This document shows positions 8,679 through 17,917 of a stretch of DNA of 64,000 bases, piece after piece. Numbering within the stretch: the first letter of the stretch is position 1; every line of letters starts with the position of its first letter. Made by a program: the position numbers and the translations under genes. The stretch lies in the NCBI RefSeq assembly GCF_024205705.1, contig NZ_CP073115.1, forward strand, positions 372,001 through 436,000. Reading direction: 5' to 3'. The stretch comes from Neisseria subflava. GTDB lineage: Bacteria > Pseudomonadota > Gammaproteobacteria > Burkholderiales > Neisseriaceae. The notes under the pieces are model-generated. The model was not told the DNA's origin. It ran no database searches and saw nothing but the letters and a program-made list of their open reading frames with translations.

Positions 8679-8873
8679 GAGGTTTCCTTAGTTTTTTAAT
8701 GTGGGAGGTTTTCGAACCACGGGGTGCGGATTGTAATATAAATTGCATGGCTTGTGCGGATTTTATAACGATGAATCAGCAGGATAGGTTTCAGACGGCC
8801 TGTTTTGTATTTTATGAAACCTGTTTTCCGCTTTACAATAGCAACCAATCAACAGGCCGTCTGAAAGTTTTGT

Positions 8874-9956
8874 ATGTCTTTAGCTCAACCCAAACGTATT
8901 CTGATCATCAAATTGCGCCATCATGGCGATGTGCTGTTGAGCACGCCAGTGGTCGATGCGCTGAAAACCCGTTTCCCCGATTGCGAAATTGATATGCTGG
9001 TGTATGCCGGTACGGAGCAGCTGATTGCCGATAATCCGCAGATTGCGCAGATTTTTACCATTGATCGAAATTGGAAGAAGCTGGGCGTATTCAAGCAGTT
9101 GGCGTGTGAGAAAAACCTTTTGTCTAAGCTGAAGGCGCGCGATTATGACTGGGCTTTCAACCTGTCCGACCAATGGCGCGCGGCAATAATCGCCAAACTG
9201 TGCGCCCGTTGTAGCGTGGGTTTGGACTGCATCAAGCGCGACGGTTTCTGGTGGCGTTTCTGTCATGATTTTATCAACCATGAGCTTGATACCAGTCATC
9301 ATATCGTTGAAAATCAATTGAATATCCTTGCGCCGCTTATCCAGCCGGAAGACGTGGCCGATGCGAAAGTACGCCTTTGGGTGGCACAAGATGCAAGGGA
9401 AAGCATGCGGCAGAAATTGCGTGAGCAGGGTTGGAACGGCGAAGACTATGTGTTGCTGCACCCGGGGGCGCGCTGGCATTTCAAATGTTGGGAAGACGGC
9501 AAGAATGCCGCCATCGTACAGCTTCTGCTCAACAGTGGGCAGAATGTCGTATTGACCGCTTCTCCCGACACTGTCGAGCAATACATGCTTCAGGAAATTA
9601 TAGGCCGTCTGAATATTCCGGAGGGTAGAAAAGTATATGTGTTGTCCGGATGCTTGAGCCTGCGTGAATTGGCGGCGGCCATTGAGGGAGCGAAGCTGTT
9701 TGTCGGTGTCGATTCCGCACCGATGCACATCGCCGCTGCTTTGGATAAACCGCAAATCGCTTTGTTTGGCGCGTCATGGGTGGATAAATGGCGTCCGTAT
9801 TCCGAACAGGCTGAAGTCATTTATGCCGGCGATTATGCCGAACTGCCTCACCCTGACAGTATCGACACCAACGATCCGACACGTTTGTTGAAAGCGATTC
9901 CGTTGCAGGATGTGTGGGACAAAATTTCGGCCAAATTGGAAGCGTTGGAAGCTTAA
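8874..9956 (+). CDS. Glycosyltransferase family 9 (heptosyltransferase-like)
   Basis: A 360-residue GT-B fold protein. The N-terminus ILIIKLRHHGDVLLSTPVV is typical of ADP-heptose:LPS heptosyltransferases, and the C-terminal domain has FVGVDSAPMHIAAALDKPQI, the donor-binding signature. It resembles the heptosyltransferase III/WaaQ group more than WaaC or WaaF, and would add heptose to the lipooligosaccharide core on the cytosolic face of the inner membrane. It is monocistronic in appearance, with an uptake sequence just upstream. Acceptor specificity cannot be read from sequence. Confidence 0.82.
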   Translation: MSLAQPKRILIIKLRHHGDVLLSTPVVDALKTRFPDCEIDMLVYAGTEQLIADNPQIAQIFTIDRNWKKLGVFKQLACEKNLLSKLKARDYDWAFNLSDQWRAAIIAKLCARCSVGLDCIKRDGFWWRFCHDFINHELDTSHHIVENQLNILAPLIQPEDVADAKVRLWVAQDARESMRQKLREQGWNGEDYVLLHPGARWHFKCWEDGKNAAIVQLLLNSGQNVVLTASPDTVEQYMLQEIIGRLNIPEGRKVYVLSGCLSLRELAAAIEGAKLFVGVDSAPMHIAAALDKPQIALFGASWVDKWRPYSEQAEVIYAGDYAELPHPDSIDTNDPTRLLKAIPLQDVWDKISAKLEALEA

Positions 9957-9962
9957 AACCGT

Positions 9963-10943
9963 TTACCATGATCCGTTAAACGTTTTAGCTTTGCGCCAAA
10001 ATGCCCATTTGGAACGGCGGCCGATTTCCAGCGTGCCGCCGTTTTCGCCGTCTGTGGCAATGCACACGGTTTTCAGACGGCCTGAATCGAGTGCGTCCCA
10101 TAAAGGCGCAAACCAACGGGTTTCCCAGCTTTCCAAAATATCTTTGTATGCCCAAACATCGCCTGTTTGTAAGGTGGAAACCAAGTCGTCCAAAAAGATA
10201 AGGCCGTCTGAAACCGCATTGCCTGTTTCTTGAACCATCTCAAACCAAGCCTTCAAATCATATGGCGCATCGATTTTGGGCGTATCTGAAAAACGCGCCC
10301 ATGCGCTGTCTGAGGCGACGATATCCGCAGACTGTGTGCCGTCCGCATCATTCCACAGCCACAAACCGTTGATTTCCGGCAGCCCTTGTTGTTCGCGCGC
10401 TTGGTTAATCGGATGCGAGTGGAGAAACATTTGGATTTCCGTCTGCATGGCCAACCAAGACACCGCATCTTTGCCGTGTGCCTGACCGTCCATTTCCGGC
10501 TGTCCGCACACATCCAAAACACATTCCGCGCCCCAATCTTCAGTCTTCGGCATACTGAGCAGCCACATGCTTTCGCAAAGCGGCTCGAATTGCCAATCTT
10601 TATCTTGATAAAACGCCGACAAATCCGCACATAACTGCTGCGCCTCTTCTTTTTGGATGCCGATAAACTCGCTGCTGATAATGTTGACATGGTGCATGCC
10701 CATTTGTTGCCAAACCGGAGAGGCAAAAGCGGCTGTGCGTTTTTGGCTTGTGTGGCGTAAACGTTGCACTTGGGCAATGAGGCTGCCGTTCCACAAATGG
10801 CGTCCGTAAAATTCAGACGGCCTGAGTGTTTCTTTGCGTAATGTGCCGTAACGCAAAAGACGGTTAAAAGCAGGTAAGGCAAGCGCAGGGACGGATTCGT
10901 CGGCAAAGCGGTTGAGCGAGGGGAGGGCGAGGGTCAGCTTCAT
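9963..10943 (-). CDS. RpfE-like conserved protein, PGM-related
   Basis: A 326-residue cytosolic protein. It resembles a conserved beta/gammaproteobacterial family annotated either as RpfE-type regulatory protein or as a distant relative of cofactor-independent phosphoglycerate mutase. Segments such as EINGLWLWNDADG and a Trp-rich middle are visible, but I see no complete metal-binding set of that superfamily. Its role is unknown. It converges tail-to-tail with the heptosyltransferase gene, with 6 bases between them and no room for a separate terminator. Confidence 0.55.
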   Translation of the reverse strand: MKLTLALPSLNRFADESVPALALPAFNRLLRYGTLRKETLRPSEFYGRHLWNGSLIAQVQRLRHTSQKRTAAFASPVWQQMGMHHVNIISSEFIGIQKEEAQQLCADLSAFYQDKDWQFEPLCESMWLLSMPKTEDWGAECVLDVCGQPEMDGQAHGKDAVSWLAMQTEIQMFLHSHPINQAREQQGLPEINGLWLWNDADGTQSADIVASDSAWARFSDTPKIDAPYDLKAWFEMVQETGNAVSDGLIFLDDLVSTLQTGDVWAYKDILESWETRWFAPLWDALDSGRLKTVCIATDGENGGTLEIGRRSKWAFWRKAKTFNGSW

Positions 10944-11307
10944 AAGCGCAAATAGATAGAAAAACCGTTATTTTACGCGACAAATGATGCGTTTCGGAAC
11001 CTTGCCCTCACGCCCTGAAAAAGAGCCGTTCAGACGGCCGGTTTGGAAAAAACGGGCTGTCATGCTAGAATGTGTGGCGTAAATTTCAGAAAAACAGGGT
11101 GTAAATCAACACAATAGCCCTGATAATAACGTCAATCTCAAACACGACCTCATTCATTCCGAATGAAAACCTGATTTTCAGATCGGAAAAAAGACTCAAA
11201 GTCCTTTATCCCCAAAACTGTTTAAACCAGCAGGCGGTCGCGGCAGGCCGGATGTGCCGGCATTCTGCAAACTTTAAAAAAACAGACCGCCCCATTAAGG
11301 ATAACGC
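10944..11307. other. Intergenic region with promoter for M23 peptidase
   Basis: A 364-base gap between divergent genes. It contains one imperfect uptake sequence near 11027 and a good sigma-70-like promoter at 11043-11071. No ORF or RNA gene is apparent in the long leader that follows. Confidence 0.5.
11043..11071 (+). promoter_or_regulatory. Probable promoter of the M23 peptidase gene
   Basis: TTGGAA (11043-11048) and TAGAAT (11066-11071) are spaced 17 bases apart. The transcript would have a leader of about 230 bases. Confidence 0.5.
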
Positions 11308-12603
11308 GTGATTAAAAACAAATATTCCACTCGATTCAAAGCAACCCTCTTAGCGTTTCTGTTGCCGGCTTCAGGCATCATGACCGCATACGCCATTACC
11401 GACCCTCAACCTGCACAAACCGATTTCAAAGTCGAGCGTATTTCCGAAGAGCTGCCTGCCGTTTATGTGGAAACCAATACCTATCAATCCAGCTATTGGG
11501 TGCAAGAAGTCGTCCAAGCCGGCGACTCTTTGGCAGACGTTTTGACGCGCATGGGTGTCAACCAAGAAGACATCAAGCAAATCATGGCGAAAAACAATGC
11601 CAACCTCGACATGAAAAACCTGCGGACCAACCAATCCGTCAACATCCGCATTGATTCTTCAGGCCAAGTGACCGACGTTCAATTCTTTACCGATGAAGAA
11701 TTGGAACGCAACTTGGTGGCTTTGGAAAAAGTCAAAGGTAAATGGCGCATCTCCAATGCTGAAATCGACATGAAAACCATGCCGACCCTGCGCTCCGTGC
11801 AAATCCGCACTTCCGCCATCGGCGATATGCTCCGTGCCGAAATCCCTTCCGAAGTGTATATCCAGCTCAAAGAAATCTTTGCCGACTCGTTCAATATGAG
11901 CAATTTGAAAGAAGGCGATACCGTGCGTCTTTTGTACAACAGCATGTATTTCCGCGGCCAGCAAATGGCGGTTGGCGATATTTTGGCGGCTGAAGTGGTT
12001 AAAGACGGCAAAACCTACCAAGCCTATTATTACAGCCAAGGCAAAGGTGATGAAGAAAGCGGTAGCTACTACGACCAAAACGGTAAGTCCCTGCAACAAA
12101 AAGAAGGCTTTAATACCGAGCCTGTTGCATACACGCGCATTTCTTCCCCGTTCGGCTACCGTGTCCACCCGGTTTTGCATACCGTCCGTATGCACACCGG
12201 TATCGACTATGCCGCACCGACCGGTACGCCGATTAAGGCCGCTGCCGATGGTGAAGTGATTTTCAAAGGTTGGAAAGGTGGCTACGGCAATACCGTGATG
12301 ATTCGCCATGCCAATGGTGTGGAAACCCTGTACGGCCACATGAGCGCGTTCAGCCCTGCCGACGGCAGAGTCCGTGCCGGCGAAGTGATTGGTTTTGTCG
12401 GTACAACCGGCCGTTCGACCGGCCCGCACCTGCACTACGAAGCACGCGTCAACGGCCAGCCGGTCAACCCGACTACCGTCGCCCTGCCGACGCCGAAATT
12501 GACCCCGACCAATATGGCCGCGTTCCGCAAACAGCAAAAAGATGCCAGCACGATGTTGTCTACCATCCGCTCTTTGCCGGTTTCCGTAGCGCAGTTGGAT
12601 TAA
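11308..12603 (+). CDS. M23 zinc endopeptidase of peptidoglycan
   Basis: A 431-residue exported protein. The N-terminal signal/anchor covers residues about 10-30 (TLLAFLLPASGIMTAYA). A LysM/OapA-like region follows (WVQEVVQAGDSLADVLTRMG). The M23 domain (residues about 275-390) contains HTGIDYAAPTGTPIKA and HLHYEARVNG, which supply the zinc ligands of the HxxxD and HxH type. It matches the meningococcal NMB0315 / gonococcal NGO1686 protein, a periplasmic DD-carboxypeptidase/endopeptidase that trims peptidoglycan. The start follows AAGGATAACGCG. Confidence 0.9.
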   Translation: MIKNKYSTRFKATLLAFLLPASGIMTAYAITDPQPAQTDFKVERISEELPAVYVETNTYQSSYWVQEVVQAGDSLADVLTRMGVNQEDIKQIMAKNNANLDMKNLRTNQSVNIRIDSSGQVTDVQFFTDEELERNLVALEKVKGKWRISNAEIDMKTMPTLRSVQIRTSAIGDMLRAEIPSEVYIQLKEIFADSFNMSNLKEGDTVRLLYNSMYFRGQQMAVGDILAAEVVKDGKTYQAYYYSQGKGDEESGSYYDQNGKSLQQKEGFNTEPVAYTRISSPFGYRVHPVLHTVRMHTGIDYAAPTGTPIKAAADGEVIFKGWKGGYGNTVMIRHANGVETLYGHMSAFSPADGRVRAGEVIGFVGTTGRSTGPHLHYEARVNGQPVNPTTVALPTPKLTPTNMAAFRKQQKDASTMLSTIRSLPVSVAQLD

Positions 12604-12611
12604 ATTAAGAT

Positions 12612-12651
12612 AAAGGCCGTCTGAATAAGGTTTCTTTCAGACGGCCTTTTC
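12612..12651 (+). terminator. Uptake-sequence hairpin after M23 gene
   Basis: AAAGGCCGTCTGAATAAGG and CTTTCAGACGGCCTTTT pair just after the stop codon at 12603 and end in a T-run. Confidence 0.8.
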
Positions 12652-12697
12652 CATTAAAATCGATACCTCAACGCCCACGTTTACTCAGAGAAAACTT

Positions 12698-13918
12698 ATG
12701 TCCGCTTATCAGCCCATTATCCAATCCCTGCTTGATACCGACCTGTACAAATTCACCATGCTGCAAGTCGTGTTGCACCAATTCCCGCAAACCCACAGCC
12801 TCTACGAATTCCGTTGCCGCAACAAAGAGATGGTGTATCCGCTGGCCGATATTCAAGAAGACTTGGAACGCGAGCTCGACGCCCTGTGCCAGCTGCGCTT
12901 TACCCATGACGAACTCGACTATCTGCGCAGCCTGCGTTTTATCAAAAGCGACTTTGTCGATTATCTCGAACTTTTCCAACTCCAACGCCGCTTCGTCCAA
13001 GTCAGCCCCGATGACCAAGGCCGTCTGAACATCCGCATCGAAGGCCCGATGATACAGGCGATGTTCTTCGAGATTTTCATTCTTGCCATCGTCAACGAAC
13101 TCTATTTCCGCCGCTTGGAAACGCCTGCCGTCATCGAAGAAGGCGAGCGCCGTTTGCAGGCCAAAGCGCAACAGCTGAAAGAAATCGCAGCTACACAAAA
13201 TCCGAATGATCCGCCGTTCCTGATTTCAGATTTCGGTACGCGCCGCCGCTACACCCTCGCATGGCAGGAACACGTTATCCGTACCTTATTAGAAGCCGCT
13301 CCCGATATCGTGCGCGGTACCAGCAACGTTTATCTGGCCAAAAAACTCGGCATCACACCCATCGGCACCATGGCTCACGAGTTCCTCCAAGCCTTCCAAG
13401 CCTTGGACGTACGTTTGCGCAATTTCCAAAAAGCCGCGCTGGAAAGCTGGGTACACGAATACCGCGGCGACCTCGGCATCGCCCTGACCGACGTGGTCGG
13501 CATGGATGCCTTCTTGCGCGACTTCGACCTTTACTTCGCCAAACTCTTCGACGGCCTGCGCCACGACAGCGGCGATCCTTATGTTTGGGGCGACAAAGCC
13601 TACGAGCATTACAAAAAACTCAAAATCGACAGCCGCACCAAAATGCTGACCTTTTCAGACGGCCTCGATATTGAGCGTTCATGGGCGTTGCACCAATACT
13701 TCAAAGACCGTTTCAAAACCAGTTTCGGTATCGGTACCAACCTGACCAACGATTTGGGACACACGCCTTTGAATATTGTCTTGAAGCTTGTCGAGTGTAA
13801 CGGCCAATCTGTCGCCAAGCTCTCCGACTCCCCGGGCAAAACCATGACCACCAACAACACCTTCCTCGCTTACCTGCGCCAAGTGTTTGACGTACCGGAG
13901 CCGGAAGAGAAAGCCTAA
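12698..13918 (+). CDS. pncB: Nicotinate phosphoribosyltransferase
   Basis: A 406-residue enzyme. It contains SLYEFRCRNKE near residue 35, FLISDFGTRRRYT near 170 and the phosphoribosyl-binding end FGIGTNLTNDLG near 345. It joins nicotinate and PRPP to make nicotinate mononucleotide in the NAD salvage pathway, in the cytosol. Length and start agree with the family. It is a single-gene unit between two uptake-sequence hairpins. Confidence 0.96.
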   Translation: MSAYQPIIQSLLDTDLYKFTMLQVVLHQFPQTHSLYEFRCRNKEMVYPLADIQEDLERELDALCQLRFTHDELDYLRSLRFIKSDFVDYLELFQLQRRFVQVSPDDQGRLNIRIEGPMIQAMFFEIFILAIVNELYFRRLETPAVIEEGERRLQAKAQQLKEIAATQNPNDPPFLISDFGTRRRYTLAWQEHVIRTLLEAAPDIVRGTSNVYLAKKLGITPIGTMAHEFLQAFQALDVRLRNFQKAALESWVHEYRGDLGIALTDVVGMDAFLRDFDLYFAKLFDGLRHDSGDPYVWGDKAYEHYKKLKIDSRTKMLTFSDGLDIERSWALHQYFKDRFKTSFGIGTNLTNDLGHTPLNIVLKLVECNGQSVAKLSDSPGKTMTTNNTFLAYLRQVFDVPEPEEKA

Positions 13919-13922
13919 AAAT

Positions 13923-13957
13923 AAAGGCCGTCTGAAATGTTCAGACGGCCTTTTTAA
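13923..13957. terminator. Bidirectional hairpin between pncB and mtgA
   Basis: AAAGGCCGTCTGAAA and TTCAGACGGCCTTTTT face each other between two converging genes. The original mtgA stop codon (13958) is immediately beyond it. Confidence 0.8.
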
Positions 13958-14658
13958 TTAATCCATATCGCTTTCGGGCAATTCTGCCGAACCCATGCGG
14001 CGCAGGATGATATTGGTTTTGTTGTGCATCCGTTTGCTCTTAGGATGGTCTGCGTAAAACAGCGGAGCCGGAACGCGCGCCGTGAGTTTGGCGGCTTGTT
14101 GGCGGGTGAGGCGGAGGCAGGTTTCTTATAGAAATACTGGGATGCCGCTTCCGCGCCGAATACGCCGTAGTGCCATTCGATTGAGTTTAAATACAGCTCA
14201 AAAATGCGGTCTTTGTCGGTAACCGCTTCCATCATCGCCGTAATCGCCGCTTCTTCGCCTTTGCGGATGTAGCTGCGGCTTTCGTTGAGAAACAGGTTTT
14301 TCGCCAGCTGCTGGCTGATGGTCGAACCGCCGGCTTTGACTTCGCCGCTTTGCTTATTGCGTTTCATGGCGTATTTGATGCCGTTCCAGTCAAAGCCGCT
14401 GTGTTCGGCAAAATTGGCGTCTTCGGAAGCAATCAGGGCTTTTTTGAGGTTGACGGAAATTTGGTCGTAAGGCACCCAGCGGTAGTCCAGCTCGACATCG
14501 CGCCCTTCGCTTGCAAACTGGCTCATGCGCATGGACATGAAGGCGGTTTTGCTGGGCGCGACGGCGCGGTAGGTAATGATGTTGCCGTACACATAAGCGT
14601 TGAAGAAAATGAAGATGCCGATGGGCAGGGCAATCAGCCATTTGATGATGCGGAACAT
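13958..14658 (-). pseudogene. mtgA: Monofunctional transglycosylase MtgA, frameshifted tail
   Basis: The protein starts MFRIIKWLIALPIG (one membrane anchor) and carries an intact GT51 glycosyltransferase core: EDANFAEHSGFDW with the catalytic Glu, GGSTISQQLAKNLFL, RKGEEAAITAMMEAVTDK. After FYKKPA (near 14115-14125) the frame shifts by one base. The family tail is still readable in another frame (LTRQQAAKL, then ILRRMGSAELPESDMD ending at 13958). The shifted frame runs to 13954 and replaces about 50 residues. MtgA polymerises lipid II glycan strands. Because the core is whole, partial function is possible. It abuts aroE on the same strand. Confidence 0.8.
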
Positions 14659-14660
14659 GG

Positions 14661-15470
14661 TTACAGGGCTTTCATGTATTCGATAACAGGGCGGATATCG
14701 GGCGTAAATCCGCGCCAAATATGGTAAGAGGCGGCAGCCTGACCGACCAGCATGCCCAGGCCGTCTGAAACTTCGGCCGCGCCGCTGCTTCGGGCAAAGT
14801 TCAAAAACGCCTGCGCCGCGTCGCCGTAAACCATATCGTAGGCAAGGCGGCAGTCGCGGAAAATTTCAGGATTGACGGCAGGAAGCTGACCGCTCAAGCC
14901 GCCGGACGTGCCGTTGATGATGATATCGAAACCGCCGTTCAAATCCGCCATCGGGACGGCTTCAATGCCGAAAAGCCGCGCCAATTCCTCAGCTTTGGCG
15001 TGGGTACGGTTGGCAATGACGATACGTGCAGGGCGGTGTTCTTTCAACACTGGAATCACGCCGCGCACCGCGCCGCCCGCGCCCAAAAGCAAAATGGTTT
15101 TGCCTTCGATGGCAATGTTTTTGACCTGCGTGATGTCGTTGGACAAACCGATACCGTCGGTGTTGTCGCCGCGTATCCTGCCGTCTTCCAACCACACCAG
15201 CGTATTGACCGCGCCGGCAGCCAAAGCGCGTTCGGAATGTTCGTCCGCCAGCGCAAAAGCTTCCTGCTTGAACGGAACGGTTACATTCGCACCTTGCCCG
15301 CCCTCGGCACGAAACGCCGCAACAGCCTCGGCAAAACCGCCGATTTCGACAAAAATGCGTCCATATTCGATGGCCGCACCTTCCTGCAGTGCAAACTGCT
15401 GATGGATTTGCGGCGATTTACTGTGTGCAACGGGATTGCCGAAAACGGCGTAACGGGGGAGGGTAGTCAT
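14661..15470 (-). CDS. aroE: Shikimate dehydrogenase
   Basis: A 269-residue enzyme starting YAVFGNPVAHSKSPQIH. The substrate-binding Ser-Lys-Ser-Pro loop, the catalytic Lys in GANVTVPFKQEAF, the Asp in RGDNTDGIGL and the NADP-binding LLGAGGAVRG are all present. It converts 3-dehydroshikimate to shikimate in aromatic amino-acid synthesis. The stop codon is 3 bases before the mtgA start, so the two are translationally linked. Confidence 0.96.
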   Translation of the reverse strand: MTTLPRYAVFGNPVAHSKSPQIHQQFALQEGAAIEYGRIFVEIGGFAEAVAAFRAEGGQGANVTVPFKQEAFALADEHSERALAAGAVNTLVWLEDGRIRGDNTDGIGLSNDITQVKNIAIEGKTILLLGAGGAVRGVIPVLKEHRPARIVIANRTHAKAEELARLFGIEAVPMADLNGGFDIIINGTSGGLSGQLPAVNPEIFRDCRLAYDMVYGDAAQAFLNFARSSGAAEVSDGLGMLVGQAAASYHIWRGFTPDIRPVIEYMKAL

Positions 15471-15590
15471 GGTCGTGTTCCAAAAGACGGGACGGCTATT
15501 TTATAACGGCGGCGTACAGATGGAAACGATACCGTCTGAAACGGTTGTCAGGTAGCATGATGGAATATTTGTTTCTTGAAAAAAAAGTCA

Positions 15591-15632
15591 TTTTTTACAA
15601 TTTAACTTTATTTTTTTACAATTTAACTTTAT
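15591..15632 (+). repeat. 21-base tandem duplication before adhesin-E-like gene
   Basis: The unit TTTTTTACAATTTAACTTTAT occurs twice in direct succession (15591-15611 and 15612-15632), 29 bases before the ATG at 15661. It may affect promoter strength or be a recent slippage duplication. Confidence 0.7.
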
Positions 15633-15660
15633 TTTGTTGATAAGGACGAAAGGGACGGAC

Positions 15661-16050
15661 ATGAAAAAGATGTTGTGCTTGGCAGTATTTGCATTAGGGT
15701 TGGCAACGCCGGCGGTGGCGGAAGATTGGGTGTTGCTAGGTATTAACAGTAACAATACTACCATATTTGGTGATGCAGACAGCCGTACGGACAATAGTGC
15801 ATGGTTTGAAACAAGGTACGCCGAGCCGAAAAAGATGATTAGCAATGGAAAATTTTATAATACAGCTAAAGCGTTGGAAGAAATGGATTGCAGTGGTAAA
15901 CGTTTTAGGGCTTTGACAGTAACGTGGTATTCCGAATCGGGAAACCCTATCGGTTCTTATACACCATCCTATGCCGAATGGAGTTATGTTATTCCCGGTA
16001 CGGGTGGAGAGAGTGTGTACAAATTTGTCTGCAACCGCTATCCTCGCTGA
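15661..16050 (+). CDS. Secreted protein resembling surface-adhesin E
   Basis: A 129-residue exported protein with a signal peptide (MKKMLCLAVFALGLATPAVA, cleaved before EDW). The mature part is about 109 residues with two cysteines (MDCSGK and FKFVC-type tail) that could form a disulfide, and a WVLLG...TTIFGDADS start. This pattern fits the small surface-adhesin protein E family of Haemophilus and Neisseria. A role in adhesion is inferred from family only. The ATG at 15661 is chosen because it begins the signal peptide. Confidence 0.65.
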   Translation: MKKMLCLAVFALGLATPAVAEDWVLLGINSNNTTIFGDADSRTDNSAWFETRYAEPKKMISNGKFYNTAKALEEMDCSGKRFRALTVTWYSESGNPIGSYTPSYAEWSYVIPGTGGESVYKFVCNRYPR

Positions 16051-16070
16051 CCGTTTTTAAACCAAACAAC

Positions 16071-16104
16071 AGATGCCGTCTGAACTGCTTTCAGACGGCA
16101 TCTG
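16071..16104 (+). terminator. Hairpin built from the ATGCCGTCTGAA variant
   Basis: AGATGCCGTCTGAA and TTTCAGACGGCATCTGTTTT pair after the adhesin-E-like gene. This is one of few places where the AT-type uptake sequence replaces the AG type. Confidence 0.75.
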
Positions 16105-16288
16105 TTTTGTCGGCATTCGGACAAAAGGGCGGGCATTCCGCTTTTGAACAGACAAACCGAAGCATATTGTTGACAATCTTGCCGTCTGAAACTATATTTC
16201 ATTGCGTAAAAACGGGTGCCCTGATGTATTTCAGACGGCCTTACCGTGGTAGAATAACAACTTAAACCCATTCCCTCAGGAGCTGAAG

Positions 16289-17707
16289 ATGTCCATCAAA
16301 GACGCTGTAAAACTGATTGAAGAAAGCGAAGCCCGCTTCGTAGATTTGCGCTTTACCGATACCAAAGGCAAGCAGCACCACTTTACCATCCCCGCACGCA
16401 TCGTCCTCGACGATCCCGAAGAATGGTTTGAAAACGGTCAAGCGTTTGACGGTTCGTCCATTGGCGGTTGGAAAGGTATTCAGGCTTCCGATATGCAGTT
16501 GCGTCCCGATGCGTCTACGGCCTTCGTCGATCCTTTCTACGACGATACCACCGTTGTCTTTACCTGCGACGTTATCGACCCGGCCGACGGTCAAGGCTAC
16601 GACCGCGACCCTCGCTCTATCGCACGCCGCGCCGAAGCCTATTTGAAATCTTCCGGTATCGGCGACACTGCCTATTTCGGCCCTGAGCCTGAATTCTTCG
16701 TTTTTGACGGCGTAGAATTTGAAACCGATATGCACAAAACCCGTTACGAAATCACTTCCGAAAGCGGCGCATGGTCAAGCGGCCTGCACATGGACGGTCA
16801 AAACACCGGCCACCGCCCGACCGTCAAAGGCGGTTACGCACCTGTTGCGCCGATTGACTGCGGTCAAGACCTGCGTTCTGCCATGGTCAATGTTTTGGAA
16901 GAACTCGGCATCGAAGTGGAAGTTCATCACGCCGAAGTCGGTACCGGCAGCCAAATGGAAATCGGTACCCGTTTTGCCACTTTGGTTAAACGCGCCGACC
17001 AAACCCAAGACATGAAATACGTGATTCAAAACGTTGCCCACAACTTCGGCAAAACCGCTACATTTATGCCTAAACCGATTATGGGTGACAACGGCAGCGG
17101 TATGCACGTCCACCAATCCATTTGGAAAGACGGTCAAAACCTGTTCGCAGGCGACGGCTATGCCGGTTTGTCCGATACCGCCCTTTATTACATCGGCGGC
17201 ATCATCAAACACGCCAAAGCCCTGAACGCGATTACCAATCCGTCCACCAACTCCTACAAACGCCTCGTGCCGCACTTTGAAGCACCGACCAAACTGGCAT
17301 ATTCTGCTAAAAACCGTTCCGCTTCCATCCGCATTCCGTCTGTGAACAGCAGCAAAGCACGCCGCATCGAAGCGCGTTTCCCTGACCCGACCGCCAACCC
17401 ATACTTGGCGTTTGCCGCTTTGTTGATGGCCGGTTTGGACGGTATTCAAAACAAAATCCATCCGGGCGACCCTGCCGATAAAAACCTGTACGACCTGCCG
17501 CCAGAAGAAGATGCATTGGTGCCGACCGTTTGCGCTTCTTTGGAAGAAGCCCTCGCCGCCCTCAAAGCCGACCACGAATTCCTCCTGCGCGGCGGCGTGT
17601 TCAGCAAAGACTGGATCGACAGCTACATCGCCTTCAAAGAGGAAGACGTACGCCGTATCCGCATGGCGCCGCATCCGCTGGAATTTGAAATGTATTACAG
17701 CCTGTAA
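16289..17707 (+). CDS. glnA: Glutamine synthetase type I
   Basis: A 472-residue enzyme of the dodecameric GS-I beta type. It has FDGSSIGGWKGI near residue 55, EPEFFVFD (metal site) near 135, NGSGMHVHQS near 270 and KNLYDLPPEE near 400, whose Tyr is the adenylylation site used by GlnE. It makes glutamine from glutamate, ammonia and ATP. The ATG at 16289 follows CAGGAGCTGAAG. A possible -10 TAGAAT is at 16250-16255 but no convincing -35 is seen. Confidence 0.98.
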   Translation: MSIKDAVKLIEESEARFVDLRFTDTKGKQHHFTIPARIVLDDPEEWFENGQAFDGSSIGGWKGIQASDMQLRPDASTAFVDPFYDDTTVVFTCDVIDPADGQGYDRDPRSIARRAEAYLKSSGIGDTAYFGPEPEFFVFDGVEFETDMHKTRYEITSESGAWSSGLHMDGQNTGHRPTVKGGYAPVAPIDCGQDLRSAMVNVLEELGIEVEVHHAEVGTGSQMEIGTRFATLVKRADQTQDMKYVIQNVAHNFGKTATFMPKPIMGDNGSGMHVHQSIWKDGQNLFAGDGYAGLSDTALYYIGGIIKHAKALNAITNPSTNSYKRLVPHFEAPTKLAYSAKNRSASIRIPSVNSSKARRIEARFPDPTANPYLAFAALLMAGLDGIQNKIHPGDPADKNLYDLPPEEDALVPTVCASLEEALAALKADHEFLLRGGVFSKDWIDSYIAFKEEDVRRIRMAPHPLEFEMYYSL

Positions 17708-17737
17708 AACAGCTGAAACATTTTAAATAGGAAATCA

Positions 17738-17779
17738 AAGGCCGTCTGAAACTGGATTTGAAGTTTCAGACGGCCTTTA
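17738..17779 (+). terminator. Uptake-sequence hairpin after glnA
   Basis: AAAGGCCGTCTGAAACT and AGTTTCAGACGGCCTTT form a long stem after glnA, about 30 bases beyond its stop. Confidence 0.8.
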
Positions 17780-17917
17780 GGCTTGAAATAAATGGGGTGC
17801 TCGAATTGGGCATGATAGCGAGAAGCAATAAATCATGCCGTTGGAAAGCCTTTATGGAATCGGTGCCTTGTGTTAAATTGTGCTAATGAAATCATTTCGT
17901 CAAAAAGGTTGGGCAGA

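Noticed and set aside
11659..12537. Long minus-strand ORF opposite the M23 peptidase gene
   Set aside because: It is a shadow frame. The plus strand carries the recognisable zinc peptidase with a signal sequence.
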